Of a stretch of 64,000 bases of DNA, positions 25,297 through 35,300 are shown piece by piece (the stretch's first letter is position 1; each line of letters opens with the position of its first letter). A program made the position numbers and the translations under genes. The notes beneath the pieces are model-generated. The model worked only from the letters and a program-made list of their open reading frames with translations. It made no database searches and was not told where the DNA came from. Source of the stretch: JALYXI01 sp963795835 (lineage in GTDB: Bacteria > Acidobacteriota > Terriglobia > Bryobacterales > Bryobacteraceae); assembly GCA_963795835.1 (NCBI GenBank), contig CAWCJC010000003.1, forward strand, positions 1-64,000, given 5' to 3'.

Positions 25297-26415
25297 CTAC
25301 TGCGGTCCTAGTACCTGAGTGTAGGTGCGATTGAAGAACAAGTCTGTCATGCCAGCGATGTAGTCGCAAACCACGCGCGGCGCTTTTGGGCCTTGGGCGC
25401 GTTGCCGATAGGCCTCGGGCAGCGTTTCCGGGTGGTGCAGAAACCACTGAAACAGCTCGGCCATGCGCCGGCTCGACAGCTCCCGATCAGTCTTCAACGC
25501 AGGGGAGGAGAACACGAATTTCTGCATCACTTGCTTGAGTTGCCGCGATGTCTCCGCCGCCGCTTCGGTGAAATTTGCGATCCGCCGGGGGAAGTGGCGC
25601 ACCTGCTCGGAGTTTTCGATTCCCGCGCCGCGCGCTGTCGCAACGGTGCCTTCGATCAAGCCACTCACCAGCCAATCCGTCAACAGCCGCAGGACTTCCT
25701 GGAACTGGTCGGCTTCCGATGCTCCTGGATACTGGGTTTCGATGGTTTCGAGCAAGTCCGCATAGGCGGGCACATGGTCGGCCACGTCGCGCGGTCTAAA
25801 CAGGTACGCGGCGTAACCATCGTCCAGGTCCGCCGAGCCGTAGGCAATCTCATCCGCCAAATCGATCAATTGCGCTTCAAGCGGGGGCCGCAGCCCCGGA
25901 AGGTATTCGTCCAGTTCCGGATAATCGCCTTTTTCGAAGTCGCGCGAGTGCTTGACGATTCCTTCGCGTACCTCAAACGTCAGGTTGAGCCCGGGGAAGC
26001 GGGCATAGCGCTGCTCGAAAGCCTCCACGGTGCGCAGCGCCTGGATGTTGTGATCGAAATGCTCGCCAAACTGCTGCATCTGCGTATCGAGCGCCGCTTC
26101 GCCGGCATGCGCGAAGGGCGGGTGCCCAATGTCGTGGACCAGCGCGAGCGCCTCGGTAAGATCCTCATCGACACCTAAAACATGGGCGACGGTCCGGGCA
26201 ATCTGGGCGACTTCTATGGTGTGCGTGAGCCGATTGCGGAAATGATCAGAAACTCCCGGCGCAAAAACCTGGGTTTTTGCCTCCAGTCTCCGGAACGCAC
26301 GCGCATGGACCACCCGCTGGCGGTCGCGTTGAAACGCTGTCCGGTAGGGGTGGTCCGGCTCGGGGTATCTTCGCCCCCGGCTGCTCTTCAGCGGAAACCG
26401 GAGTGGGGCAAGCAA
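25297..26415 (-). CDS. dgt: dGTPase-like HD-domain triphosphohydrolase
   Basis: 372 residues. HD motifs are intact: NRLTHTIEVAQIARTVAHVL, LALVHDIGHPPFAHAGE and, later, IDLADEIAYGSADLDDGY. The start resembles the family (RTAFQRDRQRVVHARAFRRL). Deoxyguanosinetriphosphate triphosphohydrolases cleave dNTPs to nucleoside plus triphosphate and control the dNTP pool. It lies 4 bp downstream of the TPR-protein gene, suggesting co-transcription. An internal RBS was not assessed. Confidence 0.9.
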   Translation of the reverse strand: MLAPLRFPLKSSRGRRYPEPDHPYRTAFQRDRQRVVHARAFRRLEAKTQVFAPGVSDHFRNRLTHTIEVAQIARTVAHVLGVDEDLTEALALVHDIGHPPFAHAGEAALDTQMQQFGEHFDHNIQALRTVEAFEQRYARFPGLNLTFEVREGIVKHSRDFEKGDYPELDEYLPGLRPPLEAQLIDLADEIAYGSADLDDGYAAYLFRPRDVADHVPAYADLLETIETQYPGASEADQFQEVLRLLTDWLVSGLIEGTVATARGAGIENSEQVRHFPRRIANFTEAAAETSRQLKQVMQKFVFSSPALKTDRELSSRRMAELFQWFLHHPETLPEAYRQRAQGPKAPRVVCDYIAGMTDLFFNRTYTQVLGPQ

Positions 26416-26419
26416 GATT

Positions 26420-27124
26420 CTATTTCTGCAGCTCGCCCAAAATCTGCACGGCAGCCTGGCTGGCGCCGTTCGGAGTGGCGGTAATCGGCTCCAGCAGCTT
26501 TCGCGCCTCGGCGTTGCGGTTCACAGAGCCGTAGTAACGCGCCAGAGTGACCGCCGCTTGTTCTTTCGAAACGAACACGGTCGGATGGTCCATCAGATCT
26601 TTCAGGATTTTCTCCCCCTCCGCGCCCTTGTTTTCGATCAAATCCATGTTCGCCAGGGACAGTTTGGCCAGGGAGCCGTATTCGTTGTTGCCGCTATCAG
26701 CGACTTGCTGGAAGCGCTTTCTTGCTTCGTCCAGGCGGCCCGCATCGGCGGCAATGGCACCTAAGTAGTATTCGGCAATCAAACCTTCCTTGCTCCCGGA
26801 ATACGCGGTGGTTACGTCAGTAAATGCCTTCGTCGCGGCGTCGCGTTTAGCCTGGTCGGTGGGAAAGGCAAGGGGCCCGGGCGTAACGCCGGGGGTAACG
26901 TTTGCCTCCTGAATGGCAATGGCATCGCCCAGCTTCTCCTGCCGGACGTCATGCCGGTAGTTCATGTAGAAGACAAGGCCCGCCCCAACCAGGAGTCCAG
27001 CCAGAGCAATCGCGCCATAGCGAATAAACTGACTCCTGTGGCTGGAGACATACTCTACGTTGTGTTCTATGGCGACCGCGAAACCATCGGTGCGCAAATC
27101 TTTACGGTCAATTCGTTCGGACAC
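26420..27124 (-). CDS. Membrane-anchored TPR protein, YfgM-like
   Basis: 234 residues. A cytoplasmic ~30-residue stretch precedes one transmembrane helix (FIRYGAIALAGLLVGAGLVFYM, ~33-55). TPR-like helical repeats follow (YYLGAIAADAGRLDEARKRF, then ANMDLIENKGAEGEKILKDL). Architecture matches YfgM/ancillary SecYEG subunit proteins, though those are most typical of proteobacteria. First gene of a pair with dgt. Confidence 0.7.
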   Translation of the reverse strand: MSERIDRKDLRTDGFAVAIEHNVEYVSSHRSQFIRYGAIALAGLLVGAGLVFYMNYRHDVRQEKLGDAIAIQEANVTPGVTPGPLAFPTDQAKRDAATKAFTDVTTAYSGSKEGLIAEYYLGAIAADAGRLDEARKRFQQVADSGNNEYGSLAKLSLANMDLIENKGAEGEKILKDLMDHPTVFVSKEQAAVTLARYYGSVNRNAEARKLLEPITATPNGASQAAVQILGELQK

Positions 27125-27232
27125 TCAAATCCTTCTTGCGGGGAATAACTCCTCAGTTTATCATGGGGTCCGTTTCGTTGACGTCGATTGCACACATTTG
27201 GGGCGAAGGTAGTACACTTTGAGAGGCCCCGC

Positions 27233-27736
27233 ATGGTAAAAGCCAAACGAGCGAAAGTTCCGGAACTCGCCGCGGAACAGCAGTTCTACACTTCGGCCGA
27301 TGTGGCTCGCATTTCCGGCGTCAGCCTGCGGCAGTTGCAATGGTGGGACGAGCGCAACGTGGTTTCTCCTCGCCAGGACGGGCACCGTCGAGTCTATCTG
27401 CCGGCTGAAGTGGTGGAAGTTTCCGTGATTGCGGCCCTCCGTCGCAAGGGTTTTTCGCTCCAGAAGATTCGCCGTGTTCTGCGATATCTGCAGAAGGAGA
27501 TGGGAAAGCGCATCGCCGACGCGGTGGCCAGCGATTCCGAAGTTCATCTGCTGACCGATGGCAAGAACATTTACCTCGAAGAGAGTCCGGACCGGGTGGT
27601 GGACCTTCTGAAGAACGCGAAGCAGCCGATGTTCCTGGTTTGCGTGACGGACCAGTTGAGGAGGTTCGAACTGGCCGCAAAAAAGCCCATTAAGCAGGAA
27701 GTGGGGCGCGGGGAACGCCAGGTTCGCGCAGGCTAA
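27233..27736 (+). CDS. MerR-family transcriptional regulator
   Basis: About 167 residues from the ATG at 27233, which has GAGAGG 6 nt upstream; an in-frame start at 27188 is less likely. FYTSADVARISGVSLRQLQW, then WWDERNVVSPRQDGHRRVY is a MerR winged-helix domain; LRRKGFSLQKIRRVLRYLQ is its second part. The C-terminal domain has no obvious metal- or drug-binding motif (only one Cys), so the signal is unknown. Convergent with the MFS gene, overlapping its 3' end by 47 bp. Confidence 0.82.
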   Translation: MVKAKRAKVPELAAEQQFYTSADVARISGVSLRQLQWWDERNVVSPRQDGHRRVYLPAEVVEVSVIAALRRKGFSLQKIRRVLRYLQKEMGKRIADAVASDSEVHLLTDGKNIYLEESPDRVVDLLKNAKQPMFLVCVTDQLRRFELAAKKPIKQEVGRGERQVRAG

Positions 27737-28827
27737 CGCGCAGCAAGAGATTCACCAGAATCATCAGGACGGAAAACGCAGGCAATACCAGCAGCGCGGT
27801 CTTGAGCCGGGCCGGATTGTTGCCCGCAATGGTCCCGATGACTTTCGAGCTGACGGCTAATCCTACGCATCCCGACGTGATGGCAAGCCCGATTGCGGTG
27901 GAAGTCATCACCGGGAAGCGGTCCCCAACCAATCCAAGAGTGGTTGGAAACACCGGAGCCATGGCCAGGCCCGCGCAGAATACCAACACACCCGCAACGC
28001 GCGCGTCCGCGGTTTGCAACATGGCAAAGGTGGTGATCGCCATGAGTGCTGAACTGGCGAGAGTCACGTTTAGGGCAGGGAACCGCACTACGGAAGCGAG
28101 CAGGCGGCCCACAATGATTCCCAACGCAAAGCCCAACGAAAGCGCTTGCAGCGCCGGCTTTTCGGCAACGCCTTTCGACACCAGATACCGGGCGAACCAG
28201 TTCCATACCCCTACTTCACAAGCCACGTAAAGAAACAGAAACAAACAGATCAACATCAGTGGACGGTTCACGGTGAAGCGGCCGGTCTCCCGCTGGCCAA
28301 GTTTCGGCGCGGGGATGAAGACGTGGAGCAGCAGGGTAGCGAAGGCCAGTGCCGCCAGAGCGGAACACAGGCTCGCCGTACTTTCCGCGAACCAATAGGA
28401 CGCGATCAACGGAGTCAGCAGTCCCCCCACCCCAAAGAACAGATTCAGACGGTTGAGGGTGGACGCTTTCCGTTCGGGAGTCAGGGCGCTCGCTGACGTG
28501 TTCGTGCCCGTTGAGACCATCCCGCTGCCCAATCCCAAGAACAGGATGGAGACTAGCCACTGTGGGGAAGTTGGCTGCGCGTCCCAAGCTTAGAAGCGCA
28601 GCCGCGGCCGTGCCCAATCCCACCAAGAGGGCCAGCTTAATTCCTTTGCGATCGATCAACGGCCCGGTACCGAGAGACGCTGCAATCAGCCCCACGGATT
28701 GCAGCAGAGCCACCGTCCCGTTCTGGCCATCGGTGAATGACAAGCGCCGTGAAAGATCCGGCAGCATGGTTCCCAGCAGGGCTGAGATCATGCCATAGAC
28801 TAAGATCGCCAGCGCGGTGGGGATCAA
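27690..28827 (-). CDS. MFS transporter, frame broken once
   Basis: Read in two frames: residues ~1-85 from 28827 (TTG start; ALAILVYGMISALLGTMLPD and LIDRKGIKLALLVGLGTAAA) and the remaining ~290 in the next frame (VSTGTNTSASALTPERKAST, then LNRLNLFFGVGGLL). Skipping one base of the GGGG run at 28564-28567 joins them into a 378-residue, 12-helix transporter resembling the FucP-like sugar group. The TTG overlaps the stop of the Gfo/Idh/MocA gene (TTGA), so the two are coupled and the solute may be a sugar or sugar derivative. Disruption is more likely a sequence error than a real pseudogene. Confidence 0.82.
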
Positions 28828-30116
28828 GAGAAGTGGTATTTCTGCGTCTTATCGTCCCAGAAGATCTTCTTGTTGTTCTTGTAAGAGAGCGTGGCCAGGT
28901 GTCCCGGAATGGCAGCGATTTGTCCGGCCTTGGCGGGCGCAATGGCTTTCTCTTTGCCGAGGCACGCCATCAGGAAGTTGCGAACATGGTCTCCGGTGCC
29001 ATCATCCGCCTGGCCCAGGTCCTTCACGCGATCCAGATGCAGTTCCTTCCTATCCTTGACCGCCACGCCTTTGAACTTCTGAGGGAAGAAGTTCATATAC
29101 TGCCGGCTGATGACTTCGATGGTTCCTTCCGAACCCATGAACTGCTCGCCATAGCCATACTGATCGTTGCCGAAGTAGCTCGAGTAGTTTAGCTCGAACT
29201 GATCGGGATACTCGTAGATGGCGCTGAATGTATCGGGCACCTCGCGATCATCGCCTTTTGCGCGCGTCCACATGTAGACACCGCCGGAGGCGGAACACGT
29301 GTTCGGAACGGTCTTACCGAGTACGAAGTTGCTGATGTCGGTTTGATGTACCAGCAGATCGGTGGAAATGCCGCTCGAATAATCCCAATAGTTGCGCCAC
29401 TGGAAGTAGCGGTGTTTGTCGAAGGGTACGCGCTGGTCTTTTGCGCCTTCCAGGAAGCGTTTGAAGTCTGTGTTCTCCGGTGTGGAATCGGAGGGGATTA
29501 CGTAACGCCAGGCAGCAGGGACGGCAGCGGTCGTGTCGAAATTGCGGTACCAGAACGCGCGCGTGAAGTGGCATTCGCCCGCCATGCCCTGCTCATACAT
29601 TTCCTTTGCGCGTTTGTACAGCTTGTTGCTGCGGTTTTGTGTGCCGACCTGTACTACCAAGCCGGTCTTCTCCGCGAGCGCGACAATCTGCGCGCCTTCT
29701 TCGATGGTGTGCGCGATTGGTTTTTCGAGATAGATATTCTTGCCGGCCTTTAACGCCGCCATAGCCATAGAGAAATGAAGATGCTCCGGCGTGGAAATCG
29801 CAACAGCGTCTACATTAGGGTCCGCCAGAAGTTCGCGGTAATCGATGTAGGTCTTGGGCGTGTTCCCGCCGATGGTCTGTACCTGATCTTTCGCCTTTGC
29901 AAGATTGCCGGAATACGTATCGCAAACAGCTGTAACCTGAAACAGCTCTTTCGACTGATAGCCGTGTTCCATTACGTACATACCGCGGCTCCCGGTGCCG
30001 ATCCAGCCGAGGTGGACCTTATCCCCGGCCCCTTCCGCGATTCGCGTGAACGCCGCCGCAGTGGTCGCCACGGCAGCCGTGGACTTCAGGAAATCTCTAC
30101 GCGGTATTTCGCTCAT
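28824..30116 (-). CDS. Gfo/Idh/MocA-family oxidoreductase with Tat signal
   Basis: 430 residues. RRDFLKSTAAVATTAAAFTR at the N-terminus is a twin-arginine export signal. KVHLGWIGTGSRGMYVMEHG is the NAD(P)-binding Rossmann start and GKNIYLEKPIAHTIEEGAQI holds the family's EKP motif. The C-terminal domain is the usual GFO_IDH_MocA beta-sheet. Such Tat-exported oxidoreductases are abundant in Acidobacteria and Planctomycetes and are thought to act on sugars or polyols outside the cytoplasm. It lies 30 bp downstream of the S9 peptidase and is coupled to the MFS gene. Confidence 0.92.
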   Translation of the reverse strand: MSEIPRRDFLKSTAAVATTAAAFTRIAEGAGDKVHLGWIGTGSRGMYVMEHGYQSKELFQVTAVCDTYSGNLAKAKDQVQTIGGNTPKTYIDYRELLADPNVDAVAISTPEHLHFSMAMAALKAGKNIYLEKPIAHTIEEGAQIVALAEKTGLVVQVGTQNRSNKLYKRAKEMYEQGMAGECHFTRAFWYRNFDTTAAVPAAWRYVIPSDSTPENTDFKRFLEGAKDQRVPFDKHRYFQWRNYWDYSSGISTDLLVHQTDISNFVLGKTVPNTCSASGGVYMWTRAKGDDREVPDTFSAIYEYPDQFELNYSSYFGNDQYGYGEQFMGSEGTIEVISRQYMNFFPQKFKGVAVKDRKELHLDRVKDLGQADDGTGDHVRNFLMACLGKEKAIAPAKAGQIAAIPGHLATLSYKNNKKIFWDDKTQKYHFS

Positions 30117-30146
30117 ATGCCCCCGATTTTATACTTAAACGCGGCG

Positions 30147-32016
30147 TCAGTTGTCAGACTGCTTCAGGTACTTGTTAAGAAACGCAAGCACCGCGCCGTA
30201 GCCTTCAATCTGGTTCTTCTTTTTCGTAAAGCCATGGCCTTCATCGGGGAACACGATGTATTCCACAACTCCGCCCTTCTTTCGCACGGCAGCGACCATG
30301 TCGTCCGACTCAGCTTTAATAACGCGGGGATCATTGGCACCCTGCAGAACCATGAGAGGCCGCTCAATCTTGTCCGCGTTGAACAGCGGCGAGATGGTCA
30401 TCAGCATATCGCGATCTTTTTTCGGATCGCCGATTTCGGTGTAAAGGGCTTCGCGCTGGCTTTCCCAATAGGGCGGAATGGATTCCAGGGTACGGACCCA
30501 GTTGGCGACGCCGAATAGATCCACACCTACCTTGAACTCTTTCGGCTTGAGCGTAAGCGCGGCCAGGGTCATGTAGCCGCCGTAACTGCCGCCCATGATG
30601 CCGATCTTCTCCGGGTCCACATAGCCCAGGGCGGCAAGAAACTTTTTCGCTTCGATGCAATCCCACAGCGGTTCGCGGCCGTGCTTACGATCGTCCGCCA
30701 TGAAGAACTTCTTGCCATAGCCGGAACTGCCGCGATTGTTCACGTCGAGCACCGTGTATCCGTGATTCACCAGGTACTGGATTACGCTCGAGTACCCCAC
30801 GACCGCTTGCCCCCCGGGACCGCCATGCACCATCACGATTGCGGGCGTTTTTGCCAAGGCGCTGGCCTGTTGCGGTTTGTAGAGGATGGCCGGAATGGAA
30901 AGACCGTCGAAGGAGGAGTACCGGACAACTTCGGAATCGACAAGATCGGCCGGATCAATTGCGGTAGTTAAGGAAGTTGTCAGCTTGGTGAGGTTCTTCG
31001 AGCCGAAGTCGTAAACAAAGAGATCGGCAGGCGAGCGCGAACCGCTGAAGTAGAACGCCATCTTATTTTCGCTGGGAGAAATTCTGACCGAGGTGATTTC
31101 TCCCTCGCCCAAAGAAGGCAGCTTCACCTGCTGGCCGGTGGCCTCCAGATAGACTTTGATGCGAGTCCGCGCGTCCTCATTCGTCCCGACCACGCGATAT
31201 TTTCCGTTCTCCGAAAACTCGCAAAACGTTACGTCCCAATTACTGCTTTCCACATGCTCTTTGCGGCCTGTACGAAGCTCATAGCGTTCCAGGGAAGCGA
31301 AGTCGCCGGACTCGTTCGACGTGTAATACAGGAAGCGCGATTGCGGATCGAAAGATTGCGGACCATTGGTGACAGGCCCCTGGTGTGGGGTGATCAGCTT
31401 CATGTCCCGGGAAGCCGTGTTGTAGAGGTAAATATTCGAATCTGTGGTGGTGTTGAAGCGAACGAAGGCGATATACGCCGCGTCTTCAGAGATGCCGCTG
31501 AAGTTGTAACCGGTCTTATCTTCGTAGATCAGCGTTGGCTTGAACGCTGCGGTGTCCATCTGGTAGACATCAAAATAGCGGGGGTCGCGAGCGTTGGTCA
31601 GATACCGGAATGCCTTCTTGTCCTTGGTCCATCCGATGAATTGAGTTTTGGTTTTCGTGCCCGGCGTGAGGTCGGTTTCTTTGCCCTCGGGCGTGCGGAG
31701 AAAAAGGTGGGAATTTTCATTACCGCCCGCGTCTCGCGAAAAGAGGATGCGGGCGTCTTGGGGGAAATAACTAACGCTGAAGGTGGATTCTTTCGAAGCG
31801 GTAATTGGTCTTAAATCACCGCCAGAAGTTGAGACGGAGTATACGTTCGGAACACCCGTCTGTATTACTGGTGAGCAGGATGGACTTCTCGTCCGCGGAG
31901 AAAGCAGCTCCGCGGACGTTAACGGTATCGAGAAACTGCTCGATCGTGTATTGCTTCGGCATTCTGGCGGACAAGATTCCGGCCGCTATAGCGGCCAGAC
32001 CGGCGGTCCGCCACAT
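30147..32016 (-). CDS. S9-family prolyl oligopeptidase-like peptidase, frame broken once
   Basis: The C-terminal 470 residues (from 31559) include beta-propeller blades and the alpha/beta-hydrolase domain with nucleophile GGSYGGYMT, acid GANDPRV and His DEGHGF, so the catalytic triad is complete. The frame stays open upstream to about 31855; an N-terminal stretch in another frame starts at 32016 (RTAGLAAIAAGILSA signal-like, then IEQFLDTVNVRGAAFSADEK). Skipping one base of the CCC run at 31855-31857 joins them into a 622-residue protein, normal for the family. It starts 1 bp after the ftsH stop. Likely exported or periplasmic. Confidence 0.87.
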
Positions 32017-32017
32017 A

Positions 32018-33934
32018 TTATGCGGTTTGGGGCCGTTCGCCCTCGGAAAGATTGGGTACGCGGCGCCCGCCTTCGGGGCGGATTACCTGCTGCGTGTCGG
32101 AATCTTTATCTTTCGGCTTCGTCACAGACGGAAGGGGCGGCAATTGGTGGCCATCGATTAAGAGCCGGACTTCCGCGCCATCCAGAACCTCGCGTTCCAA
32201 GAGCGCTTCCGCAATTTGAATCATGGCGGCGGAACGTTCGGAGATCACGACATAGGCCCGGTCATATCCGCGCTGAACCAGTTTCTTCACCTGCTCATCA
32301 ATGCGAATCGCGGTCTCGTCGCTATAGTCGCGATGCTGAGAAATTTCGCGGCCCAGGAAAATCTGCTCTTCTTTCTTGCCGAAGCTCAGAGGTCCCAGTT
32401 CGCTCATGCCCCATTCGCAAACCATCTTGCGGGCCATCTCGGTAGCGCGTTCGATATCGTTTCCGGCGCCGGTCGTGATGTGCTTCATAAACAACTCTTC
32501 CGCGATGCGGCCGGACATGAGGATGGCCAACTGGTCTTCCAAATAGTCCTTGCTGTAGGAGTGTTTGTCGTCAATGGGCAACTGCATGGTCACACCCAGT
32601 GCCATGCCGCGGGGAATGATGGACACCTTGTGCAGCGGATCGGCATGCGGGAGCATGACGGCAACCAGGGCATGGCCGGCTTCATGATAAGCGGTGTTGC
32701 GCTTTTCGGCATCGCTCAAGATCATCGATTTGCGTTCCGCACCCATCAGGACCTTGTCCTTAGCGAGTTCGAAATCGATCATCATGACAACTTTGCGGTT
32801 CTGTCGAGCTGCGTTGAGCGCGGCTTCGTTCACCAGGTTTGCGAGATCGGCACCGGCCAGACCGGGGCAGCCCCGGGCCAAAACGCCGAGGTTCACATCG
32901 TCACCCAGAGGAATCTTTTTCGTGTGGACTTTGAGGATCGCTTCCCGTCCCGGCATATCGGGACGGCCGACCACGACTCGCCGGTCGAAACGGCCGGGGC
33001 GAAGGAGCGCGGGGTCGAGTACGTCGGGACGATTCGTGGCGGCAACCAGAATCACTCCTTCGTTGCACTCAAAGCCGTCCATTTCGACCAGCAGCTGATT
33101 CAGCGTTTGTTCGCGCTCATCATGCCCGCCTCCCAACCCGGCGCCACGATGGCGGCCGACGGCGTCGATTTCGTCAATGAAAACGATGCAGGGGGCATTC
33201 TTCTTGCCCTGCTCAAACAGATCGCGAACGCGGCTGGCGCCGACGCCGACAAACATTTCGACAAAGTCGGAACCGGAGATGGAGAAGAAAGGGACGCTCG
33301 CTTCGCCGGCAATCGCACGGGCCAGGAGCGTTTTTCCGGTTCCCGGAGAACCGATCAGCAGTACGCCTTTAGGGATGCGCCCGCCCAGTTTCTGAAATTT
33401 CTGGGGCTCGCGAAGAAATTCGATGATCTCCTGCAGCTCTTCTTTTGCTTCCTCTACGCCGGCGACGTCTTTAAAGGTCACCTTTTTCTGTTGAGTGGTG
33501 TGAAGCCGGGCACGGCTCTTTCCGAAGCTCAGGGCTTTGTTGCTGCCACCCTGCATCTGGCGCATCATGAAAATCCAGAAGGCCAGCAGCAGGATGAAGG
33601 GAGAGGCATTCACGAGAATTGAGACCAAGCTCAAGCCGCCGGCATCTTTCTCCTCGAAGGGAATCTTCTTGTCGAGGAGCATTTTGTAGAAATCGGGGTA
33701 ATTCGGCGGTTTCAAAGTCCGGAACGAAGCCTGTTCATTCAGAAAATCGCCTTTGACTTCATTCCCGGTGATATTGATGTTTTTAACGTTATTCTCGTCT
33801 ACCTGCTTGATAAAGTCGGTAAACGCGATCTGCTTTTCCGGACGTCCATGATTATTCCGAACCACGGCCCACAGCACGACGGCGACACAGATTAAAACTG
33901 CCCAGAAAATGATCGTTTTTATATTTGAATTCAC
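32018..33934 (-). CDS. ftsH: FtsH AAA+ zinc metalloprotease
   Basis: 638 residues, the usual size. Two N-terminal transmembrane helices (~9-25 and ~105-125) flank the periplasmic domain. Walker A GSPGTGKT, Walker B CIVFIDEIDAVG, the second-region-of-homology ATNRPDVLDPALLRPGRFDR and the zinc site HEAGH are all present. Degrades membrane and regulatory proteins. Located 55 bp downstream of tilS, a gene order seen in many bacteria; the C-terminal tail is charged and variable as expected. Confidence 0.96.
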   Translation of the reverse strand: MNSNIKTIIFWAVLICVAVVLWAVVRNNHGRPEKQIAFTDFIKQVDENNVKNINITGNEVKGDFLNEQASFRTLKPPNYPDFYKMLLDKKIPFEEKDAGGLSLVSILVNASPFILLLAFWIFMMRQMQGGSNKALSFGKSRARLHTTQQKKVTFKDVAGVEEAKEELQEIIEFLREPQKFQKLGGRIPKGVLLIGSPGTGKTLLARAIAGEASVPFFSISGSDFVEMFVGVGASRVRDLFEQGKKNAPCIVFIDEIDAVGRHRGAGLGGGHDEREQTLNQLLVEMDGFECNEGVILVAATNRPDVLDPALLRPGRFDRRVVVGRPDMPGREAILKVHTKKIPLGDDVNLGVLARGCPGLAGADLANLVNEAALNAARQNRKVVMMIDFELAKDKVLMGAERKSMILSDAEKRNTAYHEAGHALVAVMLPHADPLHKVSIIPRGMALGVTMQLPIDDKHSYSKDYLEDQLAILMSGRIAEELFMKHITTGAGNDIERATEMARKMVCEWGMSELGPLSFGKKEEQIFLGREISQHRDYSDETAIRIDEQVKKLVQRGYDRAYVVISERSAAMIQIAEALLEREVLDGAEVRLLIDGHQLPPLPSVTKPKDKDSDTQQVIRPEGGRRVPNLSEGERPQTA

Positions 33935-33989
33935 GGAAGCCTCCGCGCCCCAACCAGGCGCTCGTCACACAACCTATACCAGATAGACG

Positions 33990-35300
33990 TCACTTTGACA
34001 CTTTCTGATTCGGCAATTCTTGAATCAGAAGAACTTCCCGCGTAGCGAGAGAGGGGAGGAAAGCCGCCGCCACACCCAGGCCGCGGGTCCAGACAAGCGA
34101 ATTGTTGCACGTGATTACCGGCCATCCTGAACGTTCCCATGAAGGAATACCGGCTTCCTGGAAAAATAGCTTTAGCTTGCGAGGAGTAAGGCTGCCCGCG
34201 CGCTGGAAACGGTCACCTGGCTCCCAATTTCGCAACTCCAACCCGAAGCCGGAAACGGATGCCCAGTCAACCTTCTGTCCAACGTCATTATATACGTTCG
34301 CGGCGGCTTTCAGTTCCACGCTGAGTGTTCCGTGTTGACCAGGGAGGAGGTAAGTTCCTGGAGCCTGAAGAGGGATGCGATAACAGCGGGGCTGCGGGGC
34401 GGAGCGTTCCAGCCGAAGTTGATTTCCCGAACGGCAAGCGCGCCACCGCGCGGTGCAAAACGAACCCGATTGGAGCCCGCGAACCTGCTCCACATGGGCG
34501 AAATCCACTTGGCGCAGATCGCCCTGCAGGCTTTCGATTGCGAAACGAACGACGCGCCTGGCGACGGCTGTGGGAAGCTGAGCGAGCCAAACGGCATCGA
34601 GGGTGGCTGAAAATTCGTCGAAACGAACCCAATCGGCCGTGATGCGGCGGATTTCGGCGCGCCAATAGTCTTCCTCCGCAGCGGCCCAATCGGCGGTTTT
34701 TCCCAGAGCGGCGGTCAGGTTCGCATTCCAGTTCGTCTCGAGTGAGGGGAGGAGATCCAGCCGGATGCGGTTTCGCCGGAAGCGGAGTGCCCGGTTGGAG
34801 GAGTCTTCGCGCCAGGGGATGTTCCTGCTTTCCAGGTAGCGCCGCAAATCGGCGCGCCGCATTCCGAGCAGGGGCCGGATGACTCCCGAGGACTCCGCCC
34901 GAATCCCTGCCAACCCTGCCGTTCCCGATCCACGCAAGAACCGGAAGAGCACGGTTTCCGCCTGATCGTCCTGCGTATGCCCGGTCGCGACTTGATGGAC
35001 TTCGCCCGAGCGGATCAGTGTTCGGAACCACCGGTAGCGCTCCCGGCGCGCCCACTGTTCCAGGTTGCCCGCGGGGGAACCAGAGCGGTAGACCATAATC
35101 GGCAACTTAAGCCGCGCGGCGATTTGCGAAACGAACTCCTGATCGGCTTCCGATTCAGCGCCACGAAGCCCATGGTTCACGTGCAGAACGGTGAGCGGGA
35201 AGCCGGCTTCGAACAGCAGATGCAGAAGTGCGATGGAATCCGCCCCTCCTGAAACCGCGACGCCGAGTTGTCCTTCCTCAATCACGCCCCCACTGTACAA
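33990..35300 (-). CDS. tilS: TilS, tRNA(Ile)-lysidine synthase
   Basis: 436 residues from a TTG at 35300; a GTG at 35285 is an alternative start and would give 431. AVSGGADSIALLHLL is the PP-loop ATP-binding motif, and GHTQDDQAETVLFRFLRGSG contains the family-specific HTxDD region. The C-terminal substrate-binding domain follows. Converts cytidine 34 of tRNA(Ile2) to lysidine. Its 5' end overlaps that of the divergent KDO8P-phosphatase-like gene: the TTG codon and the other gene's ATG share a base pair. Confidence 0.93.
   Translation of the reverse strand: MYSGGVIEEGQLGVAVSGGADSIALLHLLFEAGFPLTVLHVNHGLRGAESEADQEFVSQIAARLKLPIMVYRSGSPAGNLEQWARRERYRWFRTLIRSGEVHQVATGHTQDDQAETVLFRFLRGSGTAGLAGIRAESSGVIRPLLGMRRADLRRYLESRNIPWREDSSNRALRFRRNRIRLDLLPSLETNWNANLTAALGKTADWAAAEEDYWRAEIRRITADWVRFDEFSATLDAVWLAQLPTAVARRVVRFAIESLQGDLRQVDFAHVEQVRGLQSGSFCTARWRACRSGNQLRLERSAPQPRCYRIPLQAPGTYLLPGQHGTLSVELKAAANVYNDVGQKVDWASVSGFGLELRNWEPGDRFQRAGSLTPRKLKLFFQEAGIPSWERSGWPVITCNNSLVWTRGLGVAAAFLPSLATREVLLIQELPNQKVSK

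Noticed and set aside
32216..33622. 468-residue open frame antisense to ftsH
   Set aside because: Shadow of the GC-rich ftsH codons; no motif, and ftsH is complete on the minus strand.
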